Of a DNA stretch of 64,000 bases, positions 17,944-26,484 are shown one piece after another; position 1 is the first letter of the stretch, and every line of letters starts with the position of its first letter. The translations under genes and the position numbers were made by a program. The notes beneath the pieces were generated by a model. The model worked only from the letters and a program-made list of their open reading frames with translations, searched no databases and was not told the DNA's origin. The DNA comes from Streptomyces sp. NBC_01591 (lineage in GTDB: Bacteria; Actinomycetota; Actinomycetes; Streptomycetales; Streptomycetaceae): NCBI RefSeq assembly GCF_035918155.1, contig NZ_CP109327.1, forward strand, positions 1,054,001 to 1,118,000. Reading direction: 5' to 3'.

Positions 17944-17992
17944 CATACGGTTTCAGGTCAGCACCAAACCAGCACGGGAGTCAGCACCAGGG
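17890..17992. repeat. Cluster of GTCAGCACC repeats with 11-bp phasing
   Basis: GTCAGCACC/G occurs at 17890-17898, 17901-17909 and 17912-17920 (exact 11-bp steps), then inverted as GGTGCTGAC at 17936-17944, and direct again at 17957-17965 and 17980-17988, with a degenerate copy (CCAGCACGG) at 17969-17977. Helical phasing plus an inverted copy suggests a protein-binding array, such as a regulator, integrase-arm or iteron site. It marks the right edge of the decayed region. Confidence 0.7.
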
Positions 17993-18201
17993 CAATAAAC
18001 CATGCCTAATAGCGCAATCCTGACAGGCGCCTGCCGGCCTTCAATACGGTCCTCGAAGCAGTCTCGACGTGCCTGTCATAGTGGCCCCGCGCACACCCGG
18101 CCCGAGAACTATGGTGTCCCGCCACATGTGCCTCTGACCTGCCCATTCCTACGGTGTGGCGACACGAAACCGTCCCCGCCAACCGCCCGGAAGTGGTGTT
18201 C

Positions 18202-19587
18202 ATGGCTGCCTCGGCATCCGCCCCGCCTACCACCCGCTCGCTCAAACGCATCGTCACCGCAAGTCTCATCGGCACCACCATCGAGTGGTACGACTTCTTC
18301 CTGTACGGGTCAGCCGCCGCGCTGGTCTTCAACAAGCTGTTCTTCCCCGAGTCCGACCCGCTCGTCGGAACGCTCCTGTCCTTCCTCACCTACGCGGTCG
18401 GCTTCGCCGCCCGCCCTCTGGGTGCCCTGGTGTTCGGGCACTACGGCGACCGGCTCGGCCGCAAGAAACTGCTGGTGCTCAGTCTGCTGATGATGGGCGG
18501 GGCGACGTTCGCGATCGGGCTGCTGCCGACGCACGCCACGGTCGGGGCCGCCGCCCCCGTACTGCTCACCATCCTGCGGCTGGTGCAGGGCTTCGCGCTC
18601 GGGGGCGAGTGGGGCGGGGCCGTGCTGCTGGTCTCGGAGCACGGGGACGCCGAGCGGCGCGGTTTCTGGGCCTCCTGGCCTCAGACGGGGGCGCCGGCCG
18701 GGCAGTTGCTCGCCACCGGGGTGCTGTCCGCGCTCACCGCGCTGATGTCGGAATCCGCCTTCGGGGCCTGGGGCTGGCGAATCCCCTTCCTGCTCTCCGG
18801 TGTCCTGGTGATCATCGGTCTGTGGATTCGTCTCTCCGTCGATGAATCACCGGTCTTCAAGGCCGCGCTGGCGCAGGCCGAGGAGCGCAGGTCCGCTGCC
18901 GGGGCGACGGAGAAGATGCCGCTCGTCGCCGTGTTGCGGCATCACTGGCGCGATGTGCTGATCGCCATGGGTGCCAGGATGGCGGAGAACATCAGCTACT
19001 ACGTGATCACGGCGTTCGTGCTCGTCTACGCGACCACGGCAGCGGATCTGAGCAAGCAGACGGCGCTCAACGCGGTGCTCATCGCCTCGGCCGTCCACTT
19101 TGCGGTCATTCCGATGTGGGGCGCGCTGTCGGACCGGGTCGGGCGCAAGCCGGTCTATCTGGTCGGCGCGATCGGTGTCGGGCTGTGGACCTTCCCGTTC
19201 TTCGCGCTGATCGACACGCGGAACTTCGGAAGTGTGCTGCTCGCCGTCACCGTCGGGCTCGTCTTCCACGGGGCGATGTACGCACCGCAGGCAGCCTTCT
19301 TCTCGGAGATGTTCGCGACCCGGATGCGGTACTCGGGCGCTTCGATCGGCGCGCAGTTCGCGTCGGTCGCGGCCGGTGCTCCGGCGCCGCTCATCGCCAC
19401 CGCGCTGCTCGCGGACTTCGACAGCTCGGTACCCATCTCGCTGTACGTCATCGCCGCCGTGCTCATCACGCTGCTCGCGGTCGGGTGTGCCAAGGAGACC
19501 AGGCACCGGGATCTCACGGACATCGAGGGCTCCACGGCCGCCCCGGACGCCTCCGGGGCGCTGAAGGCCGACGCCCGTACCGTCTGA
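18202..19587 (+). CDS. MFS transporter, metabolite:H+ symporter (MHS) family
   Basis: Secondary carrier of 461 residues with 12 predicted helices. The signatures SLIGTTIEWYDFFLYGSAAA (helix 1), FGHYGDRLGRKKLLVLSLL (loop 2-3), LRLVQGFALGGEWGGAVLLV and the second-half ALSDRVGRKPVYLVG are typical of MHS/ShiA-ProP-type symporters for shikimate, citrate, alpha-ketoglutarate or osmolytes. ATG 18202 begins the usual MHS N-terminus; an in-frame start at 18154 would add 16 unlike residues. It is the first intact core-like gene right of the repeat array, and a strong hairpin follows it. Confidence 0.88.
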   Translation: MAASASAPPTTRSLKRIVTASLIGTTIEWYDFFLYGSAAALVFNKLFFPESDPLVGTLLSFLTYAVGFAARPLGALVFGHYGDRLGRKKLLVLSLLMMGGATFAIGLLPTHATVGAAAPVLLTILRLVQGFALGGEWGGAVLLVSEHGDAERRGFWASWPQTGAPAGQLLATGVLSALTALMSESAFGAWGWRIPFLLSGVLVIIGLWIRLSVDESPVFKAALAQAEERRSAAGATEKMPLVAVLRHHWRDVLIAMGARMAENISYYVITAFVLVYATTAADLSKQTALNAVLIASAVHFAVIPMWGALSDRVGRKPVYLVGAIGVGLWTFPFFALIDTRNFGSVLLAVTVGLVFHGAMYAPQAAFFSEMFATRMRYSGASIGAQFASVAAGAPAPLIATALLADFDSSVPISLYVIAAVLITLLAVGCAKETRHRDLTDIEGSTAAPDASGALKADARTV

Positions 19588-19595
19588 GTCGGAAC

Positions 19596-19642
19596 GTTGT
19601 CCGCCGGGCGGGCCTGGAGACCGGGCCCGTCCGGCGGACAAC
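19596..19642. terminator. Bidirectional hairpin terminator
   Basis: GTTGTCCGCCGG...CCGGCGGACAAC forms a 12-bp outer stem, extended inward by CGGGCC/GGCCCG after a one-base mismatch. It lies between the convergent MHS transporter and Nudix genes. Confidence 0.8.
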
Positions 19643-19647
19643 CGTGT

Positions 19648-20127
19648 TCACTGCCGGGCGGTGGGTTCGAACCAGGTGGGTCCGTCGGTCATGGACTGCT
19701 TGATCCTGAAGAGCGCGAACTCGTTCAGCGGCGGCAGCGCGTCCACCGGGAACCAGCCCACCTCCAGCGACTCGTCGTCGTTGACGCGCGCCTCGCCGCC
19801 GGTCGCCCGGCAGCGGAAGGTGACGTCGAGGTACTGGCAGCGGTCGCCGTTCGCGTACTGCACGGGCTCCAGGGCCTGGGTGAGCACCACCCGCTCCGCC
19901 ACGCAGTGCACGGCGGTCTCTTCGTACACCTCGCGCTCCGCGGTCATCGCCGGCTGCTCGCCCGGCTCGCAGATGCCGCCGATGACCGACCACTTACCGG
20001 TGTCGGAACGGCGTCCGAGCAGCACTCTGCCCTCGTCGTCGAAGACGATGGCGGTGACTCCCGGCAGCAGGAGCAGCTGTTGGCCCGCGGTGGCGCGGAT
20101 CTCGCGGATGAAATCAGGAGTAGCCAT
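19648..20127 (-). CDS. Nudix hydrolase
   Basis: 159-residue Nudix pyrophosphohydrolase. The Nudix box is GGICEPGEQPAMTAEREVYE followed by ETAVH; the usual Gly near the end of the box is Ala, while the catalytic REVYEE glutamates are intact. A conserved WSVIGG precedes the box and WFPVDALPPL follows, as in the NUDIX group annotated in Streptomyces as NUDIX domain or putative NADH pyrophosphatase-like. The substrate is unknown. The start at 20127 has TAGGGT six bases upstream and no Shine-Dalgarno sequence, fitting a leaderless mRNA. The lnt gene lies just upstream on the same strand. Confidence 0.88.
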   Translation of the reverse strand: MATPDFIREIRATAGQQLLLLPGVTAIVFDDEGRVLLGRRSDTGKWSVIGGICEPGEQPAMTAEREVYEETAVHCVAERVVLTQALEPVQYANGDRCQYLDVTFRCRATGGEARVNDDESLEVGWFPVDALPPLNEFALFRIKQSMTDGPTWFEPTARQ

Positions 20128-20133
20128 GGTCCG

Positions 20134-20139
20134 ACCCTA
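20134..20139 (-). promoter_or_regulatory. -10 box of leaderless promoter (TAGGGT)
   Basis: Six bases upstream of the Nudix gene ATG at 20127. Confidence 0.5.
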
Positions 20140-20156
20140 CGTGGCGCAACGGGGAG

Positions 20157-21743
20157 TCACCGACTGCGCCGGCTCCGTACCGAACGGACGGTGACCAGGC
20201 CGAGCCCGGCCACGGCGATCAGCACGAGCACTCCTTCGGGGAGCGTGCCCATCCGGGTCGCGGGCGTCAGCGAGGACCTCAGCGGCGCCTCGTCCACGAG
20301 CGCGTCCGGGGTGAACAGCTTCGTCTTCTCGACGATCTTCCCGTCCGGGCGGATGACGGCGCTGACCCCGCTGGTGACGGGGACGACGACCGACCTGCTG
20401 TGCTCGACCGCCCGCACCCTGGACATGGCCAGCTGCTGGTAGGTCATCTCGCTGCGGCCGAACGTGGCGTTGTTGCTGGGTACGGCGATCAGCTGGCCGC
20501 CGTGCATGACGGTGTCCCGTACGGCGTCGTCGAACGCGGCCTCGTAGCAGGTCACGAGCCCCACGTTCGTCCCCGCCAGGTCGAAGACCCCGACCTTCTT
20601 CCCGGGGCCGAAGTCGCGCTGCACCCGGTCCACGTCGGAGCTGAAGATCCGTGCGACGGAGCGCATCGGCATGTACTCGCCGAACGGCTGGATGTGGCGC
20701 TTGTCGTACGTGTCGACCGGGCCCTTCTTCGGATCCCACTGGATGAGGGTGTTGCGCAGGTTCCCGCTGTCGGGCTCGACCACCGCCCCGATCACGGTGG
20801 GCACGCCGATCGCCTTCACCGCGTCGTCGATCACGATCCGGGCGTCGGCGTTCCGGTACGGGTCGAGGTCGGAGGAGTTCTCGGGCCACAGGACGAAGTC
20901 CGGCTGCGGGACCTTGCCCTCCTTCACCTCCTGGGCGAGCTGTTCCGTGCGGCGCACATGGTTGTCCAGGACGGCACGGCGCTGGGAGTTGAAGTCGAGT
21001 CCGAGCCGCGGCACATTGCCCTGGATCGCGGCGACGGTCGCGGTGCCGTCCTCCGCCGAGTCGTCGACCAGGGGCAGCGCGGCGATCGCACCGGCGACGG
21101 GTACGAGGACGGTCGCGGCAGCGGCGGCGACGGCCGCCCGCGGCAGCGTGCCCGTACGGCGGTAGGCGCGGAACTGGCGTACCGCTTCGCAGAGACCGAA
21201 GCCGCACAGCACCACCGCGAAGGAGAGCAGCGGCGTGCCCCCCACGGCCGCGAGCGGCAGGAACACGCTGTCCGCCTGTCCGAACGCGATCTTCCCCCAT
21301 GGGAAGCCGCCGAACGGCACCCTGGCCCGGACCGCCTCGTCGAGTGCCCAGACCGCGGCGGCCCACACCGGCCACCAGGTGAGGCGGCTGACGGCGGCGA
21401 TCCCGATGCAGCCGACCGCGATGAACAGCGCCTCGGCGGCGGCGAGGGCCAGCCACGGCACCGGTCCGACCTCCTCGCCGGTCCAGTGCAGCAGCGGCAG
21501 CATGAAGCCCAGCCCGGCGAGGAGGCCGAGCCCGAACCCGGCGCGGAGCCGTCGTCGGTGCAGCACCCAGCCGAGCAGGGCGAAACCGGGCAGAACCAGC
21601 CACCACAGAGGGCGCGGCGGGAAGCTCAGATACAGCAGTACACCCGCGATCAGGGCGGCGGCGGGCCGTACCAGGCGCCGCTTCCGGGAAACGGGGGCTG
21701 AGGCCGGCTGCGCGGCTTCGACTGGGGTGATGGTGGCGCTCAC
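20157..21743 (-). CDS. lnt: Apolipoprotein N-acyltransferase
   Basis: Integral membrane enzyme that adds the third, amide-linked acyl chain to the N-terminal cysteine of lipoproteins. At 528 residues it has several N-terminal membrane helices (LLYLSFPPRPLWWLVLPGFA onward) and an extracytoplasmic nitrilase-like domain beginning at TVAAIQGNVPR. The Glu-Lys-Cys triad is visible in FVLWPENSSD, YDKRHIQPFGEYMP and GLVTCYEAAF. A final helix near the C-terminus precedes a basic tail. The GTG at 21743 is chosen because TAGACT lies 7 bases upstream; the frame extends 31 codons further. It fits functionally with lipoproteins encoded in this window, but has no operon partner. Confidence 0.92.
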   Translation of the reverse strand: MSATITPVEAAQPASAPVSRKRRLVRPAAALIAGVLLYLSFPPRPLWWLVLPGFALLGWVLHRRRLRAGFGLGLLAGLGFMLPLLHWTGEEVGPVPWLALAAAEALFIAVGCIGIAAVSRLTWWPVWAAAVWALDEAVRARVPFGGFPWGKIAFGQADSVFLPLAAVGGTPLLSFAVVLCGFGLCEAVRQFRAYRRTGTLPRAAVAAAAATVLVPVAGAIAALPLVDDSAEDGTATVAAIQGNVPRLGLDFNSQRRAVLDNHVRRTEQLAQEVKEGKVPQPDFVLWPENSSDLDPYRNADARIVIDDAVKAIGVPTVIGAVVEPDSGNLRNTLIQWDPKKGPVDTYDKRHIQPFGEYMPMRSVARIFSSDVDRVQRDFGPGKKVGVFDLAGTNVGLVTCYEAAFDDAVRDTVMHGGQLIAVPSNNATFGRSEMTYQQLAMSRVRAVEHSRSVVVPVTSGVSAVIRPDGKIVEKTKLFTPDALVDEAPLRSSLTPATRMGTLPEGVLVLIAVAGLGLVTVRSVRSRRSR

Positions 21744-21750
21744 CCGGCGG

Positions 21751-21756
21751 AGTCTA
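21751..21756 (-). promoter_or_regulatory. -10 box of leaderless promoter (TAGACT)
   Basis: Seven bases upstream of the lnt GTG at 21743. Confidence 0.5.
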
Positions 21757-21862
21757 CGGTGGTCAGCTGTGGGTCCGGCAGCCCCGCCCGCTTGCTGGAA
21801 CCCTTCGTACCGGATCGTTCCGTCGCTTTCCCGCACAGATCCGGTTCCCTGCCGTCCCGGTG

Positions 21863-22426
21863 TCAGGCTCCGGCCGTCGCTCCGGTCGCCGGCAGGTGCA
21901 GGCGTTCGCGGATGAACCGTACGCCCGCCTCCGCGTCGTCGACCGTGATGGTGAACGTCCTGCCGTCACCGAGCCGGAGCACCAAGCCCTCGCCCCTGCG
22001 GACCACCACGGCCGTGCCCTGCTCGGGGCGCCAGCGGTAGCCCCAGCCGCCCCACTGGCGCGGGGTGACCTCGGGTGCGAACTCCGCGCCCACCACATGG
22101 GTGAGCAGAATCCGGCGGCGCGGCAGGCCCATGTGGCCGCAGCGCACCTCCAGGGCGTCCCCGTCGATCCGGACGGCGACGTTCACGAAGGCGAGGGTGC
22201 CGAACAGCATGAGCAGTCCGGCGGCGACACAGCCGATCACGGACATCAGCAGCGGGGCGATCCCAGAGGACCAGTTGGACGTGACGGCCAGCTGGATGCC
22301 CAGTGCCAGACAGGCCGCGCCCGCGGCCGCGAGTACCCACTGGGCCCGGTTGGTGGCCCGGCCGATCCAGACGGCGGAGTGGGGGTCGGCTCCCGTGTGT
22401 CGGGGATTTCGGAGGTGGTCCCTCAT
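21863..22426 (-). CDS. PH-domain (bPH-type) membrane protein
   Basis: 187-residue protein with two adjacent membrane helices (WVLAAAGAACLALGIQLAV and LLMSVIGCVAAGLLMLFGTL, residues about 29-78), then a bacterial PH-like beta domain (VAVRIDGDALEVRCGHMGLP ... GWGYRWRPEQGTAVVVRRGE, ending in FIRERL). This layout is common in Streptomyces proteins of unknown function. A TACGCT box 7 bases upstream of ATG 22426 indicates a leaderless transcript. It is transcribed in the same direction as lnt but has its own promoter. Confidence 0.75.
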   Translation of the reverse strand: MRDHLRNPRHTGADPHSAVWIGRATNRAQWVLAAAGAACLALGIQLAVTSNWSSGIAPLLMSVIGCVAAGLLMLFGTLAFVNVAVRIDGDALEVRCGHMGLPRRRILLTHVVGAEFAPEVTPRQWGGWGYRWRPEQGTAVVVRRGEGLVLRLGDGRTFTITVDDAEAGVRFIRERLHLPATGATAGA

Positions 22427-22433
22427 GTCAAGC

Positions 22434-22439
22434 AGCGTA
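22434..22439 (-). promoter_or_regulatory. -10 box of leaderless promoter (TACGCT)
   Basis: Seven bases upstream of the PH-domain protein ATG at 22426. Confidence 0.5.
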
Positions 22440-22485
22440 CTTAAGATTCCGCACGCCGGGGATGGGTCGAACAGCCTCCGCCGGG

Positions 22486-23274
22486 TCAGCGGGCCGGGCT
22501 GACGGCCCCCAGCAGCTGCCCTTCGGCGTAGGCCAGAGCGGCCGTCGGCAGGTCGGCGGGCCGGCCGCCGAGAAGCACGGCGAGACCGCCGGACGGTTCG
22601 GCCGACGGAGCGGGTTCGGCCCCGATCCGGCGCAACGCCTGGGCGGCGACGGCACCGGCGGAACCGTGCAGCGCGACGTGCGGCAGACCCGGCTGCCGCA
22701 CGGCGGCACGGATGCGTTCGGCGACCAGTTCGTAGTGGGTGCAGCCCAGGACGACGGCCCGGACATCGCGCGGGGTGCGAGCGGCGGCTGCGGCGATGGC
22801 CAGGTCGATCGCGGTCTCGTCAGCGTTCTGCACGGCGTCGGCCAGGCCCGGGCAGGGGACCTCGGTGACATCGACGGAGCGGGCGAATTCGCCGATGAGT
22901 CCGCGCTGGTACGGGCTGCCCGTGGTGGCGGGCGTGGCCCAGATCGCGACGGGGCCGCCACCGGCCACGGATGGCTTGATGGCGGGGACGGTGCCGATGA
23001 CCGGCAGCGTGGGTTCGAGCTCGGCGCGGAGCGCCGGCAGGGCGTGCACGGAGGCCGTGTTGCAGGCGACGATCAGTGCGTCCGGCCGATGGTCGGCGGC
23101 CGCGCGGGCCACGTCGAGCGCGTGGGCGGTCACGTACTCCGGCGTGCGCGGTCCCCAGGGCATGCCTTCGGGGGCGTCCGAGGAGAGCACCAGATCGGCG
23201 TCGGGCCTCAGTCGGCGTACCACGGCCGCTGCCGCGAGCAGGCCGATTCCTGAGTCCATGAGCGCGATCTTCAC
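22486..23274 (-). CDS. Aspartate/glutamate racemase family protein
   Basis: 262-residue member of the Asp/Glu racemase superfamily, closest in pattern to glutamate racemase, which supplies D-glutamate for peptidoglycan. The N-terminal IALMDSGIGLLAAAAVVRRL, first catalytic cysteine in IVACNTASVHALPAL and second in VVLGCTHYELV are all present. It is probably a paralogue of the housekeeping MurI. The GTG start at 23274 (VKIALMDSG) has TATGGT six bases upstream, again leaderless. It diverges from a glycosyltransferase gene with only 58 bases between starts, so their promoters overlap. Confidence 0.85.
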   Translation of the reverse strand: MKIALMDSGIGLLAAAAVVRRLRPDADLVLSSDAPEGMPWGPRTPEYVTAHALDVARAAADHRPDALIVACNTASVHALPALRAELEPTLPVIGTVPAIKPSVAGGGPVAIWATPATTGSPYQRGLIGEFARSVDVTEVPCPGLADAVQNADETAIDLAIAAAAARTPRDVRAVVLGCTHYELVAERIRAAVRQPGLPHVALHGSAGAVAAQALRRIGAEPAPSAEPSGGLAVLLGGRPADLPTAALAYAEGQLLGAVSPAR

Positions 23275-23280
23275 CCGGTC

Positions 23281-23286
23281 ACCATA
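23281..23286 (-). promoter_or_regulatory. -10 box of leaderless promoter (TATGGT)
   Basis: Six bases upstream of the racemase GTG at 23274. Confidence 0.45.
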
Positions 23287-23332
23287 GTCGACCGCCCTTG
23301 CGGTTCCGTCCCGGTGGGGCAGACTGCGGCGA

Positions 23333-24505
23333 ATGAGCGCCGTTGCCTGGATCGCCGTGGGTTCGCTGGCCGCATGGGTGTGGCTGCTGCTGGGACAGGG
23401 GTTCTTCTGGCGGACCGCCCAGCGGCTGCCCCGCCGGGAGGCCCCCGATCGATGGCCGTCCGTCGCGATCGTGGTGCCCGCACGTGACGAGGCCGAATTG
23501 CTGCCGGTGAGTCTGCCGTCGCTGCTGGCGCAGGACTATCCGGGGAGAGCGGAGATCTTCCTCGTCGACGACTGCAGCAAGGACGGGACCGGGGACGTGG
23601 GGCGTGCGCTGTCCGTGAGGTACGGAGGACTGCCGGTGACGGTGGTTTCGCCGGGTGAGCCCGAGCCGGGCTGGACGGGCAAGCTCTGGGCGGTCCGGCA
23701 CGGGATGTCCCTGGCCCGGACCAGGGAGCCGGAGTATCTGCTGCTGACGGACGCCGACATCGCGCATGAGCCGGACAGTCTGCGGGAGCTGGTCGCCGCT
23801 GCCGTGTCGGGCGGCTTCGACCTGGTCTCGCAGATGGCCAGGCTGCGGGTGTCGAGTGTCTGGGAGCGGCTGGTCGTACCAGCCTTCGTGTACTTCTTCT
23901 CGCAGCTCTATCCGTTCCGGTGGGTGAACCGGGCGGGTGCGCGGACGGCCGCGGCAGCCGGTGGCTGCGTGCTGCTGCGGACCGGGGCGGCGGAGCGGGC
24001 GCGGGTGCCGGAGTCGATCCGGCAGGCGGTGATCGACGACGTGTCGCTGGCGCGGGCGGTACAGCGCAGCGGCGGGCGGATCTGGCTGGGGCTCGCCGAG
24101 CGGGTGGACAGCGTGCGGCCGTATCCGCGGCTGGCGGATCTGTGGCGGATGGTGTCGCGGAGCGCGTACGCCCAGTTGCGGCACAGTCCGGCGCTGTTGC
24201 TGGGGACGGTGCTGGGGCTCGCGCTGGTCTATCTCGTGCCGCCGGTCGCGCTCGTCACCGGGCTGCTGACCGGTGACCCGGTGACGGCATGGGCGGGCGG
24301 CGCGGCGTGGGCGGTGATGGCCGGGACGTATCTGCCGATGCTGGGCTACTACCGGCAGTCGCTGTGGCAGGCGCCGTTGCTGCCGTTCACCGCTGTGCTC
24401 TATCTGCTGATGACGGTCGATTCGGCGGTGCAGCACCACCGGGGCCGTGGCGCGGCCTGGAAGGGGCGTACGTACGCCCGTCCCGAGGCCGCGCCGGACC
24501 GGTGA
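23333..24505 (+). CDS. Family 2 glycosyltransferase, HpnB-like membrane protein
   Basis: 390-residue membrane-bound GT-A glycosyltransferase. An N-terminal helix (WIAVGSLAAWVWLLLGQGFF) precedes the GT2 domain: SVAIVVPARDEAELLPVSLP, EIFLVDDCSKDGTGDVG, GWTGKLWAVRHG and the metal-binding DADIAHEPDSL. A QAVIDDVSLARAVQRSGGRI motif follows, then C-terminal helices (about 285-360). The pattern matches HpnB-type hopanoid-associated glycosyltransferases. No hopanoid genes are visible here, so the acceptor is uncertain. CAGACT seven bases upstream of ATG 23333 is a weaker leaderless-like box. It diverges from the racemase gene. Confidence 0.82.
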   Translation: MSAVAWIAVGSLAAWVWLLLGQGFFWRTAQRLPRREAPDRWPSVAIVVPARDEAELLPVSLPSLLAQDYPGRAEIFLVDDCSKDGTGDVGRALSVRYGGLPVTVVSPGEPEPGWTGKLWAVRHGMSLARTREPEYLLLTDADIAHEPDSLRELVAAAVSGGFDLVSQMARLRVSSVWERLVVPAFVYFFSQLYPFRWVNRAGARTAAAAGGCVLLRTGAAERARVPESIRQAVIDDVSLARAVQRSGGRIWLGLAERVDSVRPYPRLADLWRMVSRSAYAQLRHSPALLLGTVLGLALVYLVPPVALVTGLLTGDPVTAWAGGAAWAVMAGTYLPMLGYYRQSLWQAPLLPFTAVLYLLMTVDSAVQHHRGRGAAWKGRTYARPEAAPDR

Positions 24506-24557
24506 GCGGAGCCCGCGGTGGGCCGATGGCCGCAGGGCCGGCCGGACCGCCAGGGGG

Positions 24558-25880
24558 TCATTTACGGCCGGGCGTCCAGTTCATGCCCCACCCGTATGCG
24601 TAGTCGATGGTGCGCTGCGGGCTCACTCCGCGCTCGGGGACGAGATAGCGGGCCTCGCGCTGCACCATGAAATCTCCCCCGTTGTTGGTGAGGAGCGCCA
24701 GTGCGCAGACGGTGGACGGGACGGTGCATTCGTCGAGCGAGAAGTCGATCGGCGCGCCGTGCTGGGGCTGGAGAGTGACAGTCGCATGGAGGTCGGCGAA
24801 ACTCCGGGCGCCTTCATAGATCGTGACGAAGATCAGGACCCGCCGCAGCTTGTTCTTGTGGTCGAGGTTGACGGTGAGGTTTTCGCCGGTGGCGATGGCG
24901 CCTGTGCGGTCGTCTCCGTCGAGATGGATATAGGGAGGGTGCTGGAGTGCGCCGAACGCGTTCCCCAACGCCTGCACGACTCCCTTGCGGCCGTCGGTCA
25001 GTTCGTAGAGAGCGCAGAGATCAAGATCGAGGTCCGAGTGGTTGGCGACCGCTCGGCCGAGTTTGCTTCCCCAGCCCTTGAACTGTTTGCGCACTTCCCA
25101 GTTGAGATTGACGCGAAGCGCTCCCGAAGTACCGCCCTGTTTGGCGAGGGAGACCGAGGGCGCGTCCTTGGTGAGTGTCACCTTGGACAGGCGGACGGGC
25201 GCGGTGAGAGGGGGTGCGGGAGGCGCCGACGGCGCCATCGGCGGTGCTGGCGGGGCAGACGGCCGGTGGTCAACCCGCGTTGCGCTCTGAGGCTGTTGAG
25301 GCGTTTGGGGTTGGTGATACGGCTGTGTCTGCTGAGGCTGCTGTGTCTGCTGTGGTTCATCGACGGAAATTCCGAAGTCGGTCGCGAGCCCTTCGAGACC
25401 GGTGCCGTATCCCTGGCCGACGGCGCGGAATTTCCAGGCGCCCTGGCGCCGGTAGAGCTCCCCGAGAATGAACGCGGTCTCGACCGTCGCGTCCGCGCTG
25501 TCGAAGCGCGCGATCTCCCGGCCGTTCGCCGCGTCCGTGATCCGTACGTACAGCCCGGTCACCCGGCCGAACGTGCCGCCGTCCGCGGAGGCCGCCAGGA
25601 CCACGCGGTCGATGGCCGGCTCGATGCGCGCCAGGTCGACCGCGAGGTTGTCCGTCATCCCGTCACCGGCGGTCCGCTTGCCCTCGTGGCGCACCGCGCC
25701 GGATGCGTGGGAGGGCTGGTTGTAGAAGACGAAGTCGGCGTCACTGCGCACCTTTCCCGACGCCACGAGGAGGAGCGCCGAGCCATCCACGTCCGGTGTC
25801 CCCGGGGAGGTGCGCCACCCCAATTCGACCCGCACGGCCTGAGCCGCCACCGGAACATTGGCTCCTTTTAGCATGGTCAT
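24558..25880 (-). CDS. TerD-family protein with two TerD domains
   Basis: About 440-residue cytosolic protein. The first TerD domain (residues 1-175: [45 protein letters not shown]) and the second (about 235-440: [47 protein letters not shown]) are joined by a Gln/Pro-rich linker (about 178-230). TerD domains bind calcium and belong to the tellurite/stress-resistance family widespread in Streptomyces. The DLDLDLC segment supports intact acidic Ca sites in the second copy. The start is set at ATG 25880 (MTMLKGANV), with GGGGGCGAG upstream; the frame extends 26 codons further. No other ter gene is adjacent. Confidence 0.87.
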   Translation of the reverse strand: MTMLKGANVPVAAQAVRVELGWRTSPGTPDVDGSALLLVASGKVRSDADFVFYNQPSHASGAVRHEGKRTAGDGMTDNLAVDLARIEPAIDRVVLAASADGGTFGRVTGLYVRITDAANGREIARFDSADATVETAFILGELYRRQGAWKFRAVGQGYGTGLEGLATDFGISVDEPQQTQQPQQTQPYHQPQTPQQPQSATRVDHRPSAPPAPPMAPSAPPAPPLTAPVRLSKVTLTKDAPSVSLAKQGGTSGALRVNLNWEVRKQFKGWGSKLGRAVANHSDLDLDLCALYELTDGRKGVVQALGNAFGALQHPPYIHLDGDDRTGAIATGENLTVNLDHKNKLRRVLIFVTIYEGARSFADLHATVTLQPQHGAPIDFSLDECTVPSTVCALALLTNNGGDFMVQREARYLVPERGVSPQRTIDYAYGWGMNWTPGRK

Positions 25881-26484
25881 GCTCGCCCCCATCGCGAGTC
25901 CGGCTGCCCGAAAACTTTTCTCCGCCAACCTAATCCCCCGGACCGTCACAGGTGCCACAGACGTCCGGTCCGGTCCCCGGGATCCGCCGGTGACCTCGCT
26001 AGGTCATCGACGAAGCTATGCGCCGTAGCGTGCCGGTGCATGGTCACAGTGTGCGGCGAGGAGCGCCCGTCCGACAGCGCCCGGGGTACCGAGGAGGCAG
26101 ACGTGATCGACCTGCTGGTCCTGGACCACTCCGTGGGGCCCGAGGCTGCCACGCAGCCGGTGACGTCGTTCGGGGGGCTGCCCGCCGCCCCGCCGGGGAC
26201 GGCGTTCACCTGGCCGAGGCAGGTGCGGAAGACGATGGTGTAGCCCTCGGGGAAATCCTTGTTCTTGTAGCGGGTGGTGCCGGCGCCGTCAGCGTTGAAG
26301 GTGGCGCCCCAGCGGACGACGGCGTTTGGGGGGCGCGGATTTCCCAGTCCATGACGGCGGAGTAGCCGTCCGCCTTGTGCGTCCGTTGTCATACCCCTGT
26401 GCCAGGCTTCTTCATGAGCGCCCGAGAGGGTGTCCTCGCCTCGGCGACGACCTCAGCCGCACCACTGCCCAAGGAGCACACATC
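25881..26484. other. 604-bp gap holding a possible gene fragment
   Basis: This is the upstream region shared by the TerD gene and the DUF6630 gene. It contains one protein-like minus-strand stretch (26118-26390, listed separately) and no other convincing gene. Confidence 0.4.
26118..26390 (-). pseudogene. Possible fragment of a secreted hypothetical protein
   Basis: A minus-strand frame reads NAVVRWGATFNADGAGTTRY then KNKDFPEGYTIVFRTCLGQV, which has convincing protein composition with a cysteine and aromatic residues. Upstream, another frame reads DGYSAVMDWEIRAP, which would join it if a frameshift is assumed in the CCCCCC run near 26331-26336. There is no start with a ribosome-binding site, no signal peptide, and the 3' part becomes Ser/Arg-rich noise. 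I interpret it as a decayed gene; I do not recognise the family. Confidence 0.35.

Noticed and set aside
17890..17992. Repeat cluster considered as a CRISPR array
   Set aside because: Repeats are only 9 bp, spacing is mostly 2-23 bp, orientation is mixed and no cas genes are present.
18002..18490. Plus-strand ORF overlapping the MHS transporter start
   Set aside because: Ser/Pro/Arg-rich and overlapping most of the transporter's first helices in another frame; a shadow.
19664..19673. GGTTCGAACC, resembling a tRNA T-loop
   Set aside because: It lies inside the Nudix coding sequence, and no cloverleaf arms can be formed around it.
26040..26243. Short plus-strand ORF (67 codons)
   Set aside because: No ribosome-binding site, unlike composition, and it overlaps a more protein-like minus-strand fragment.
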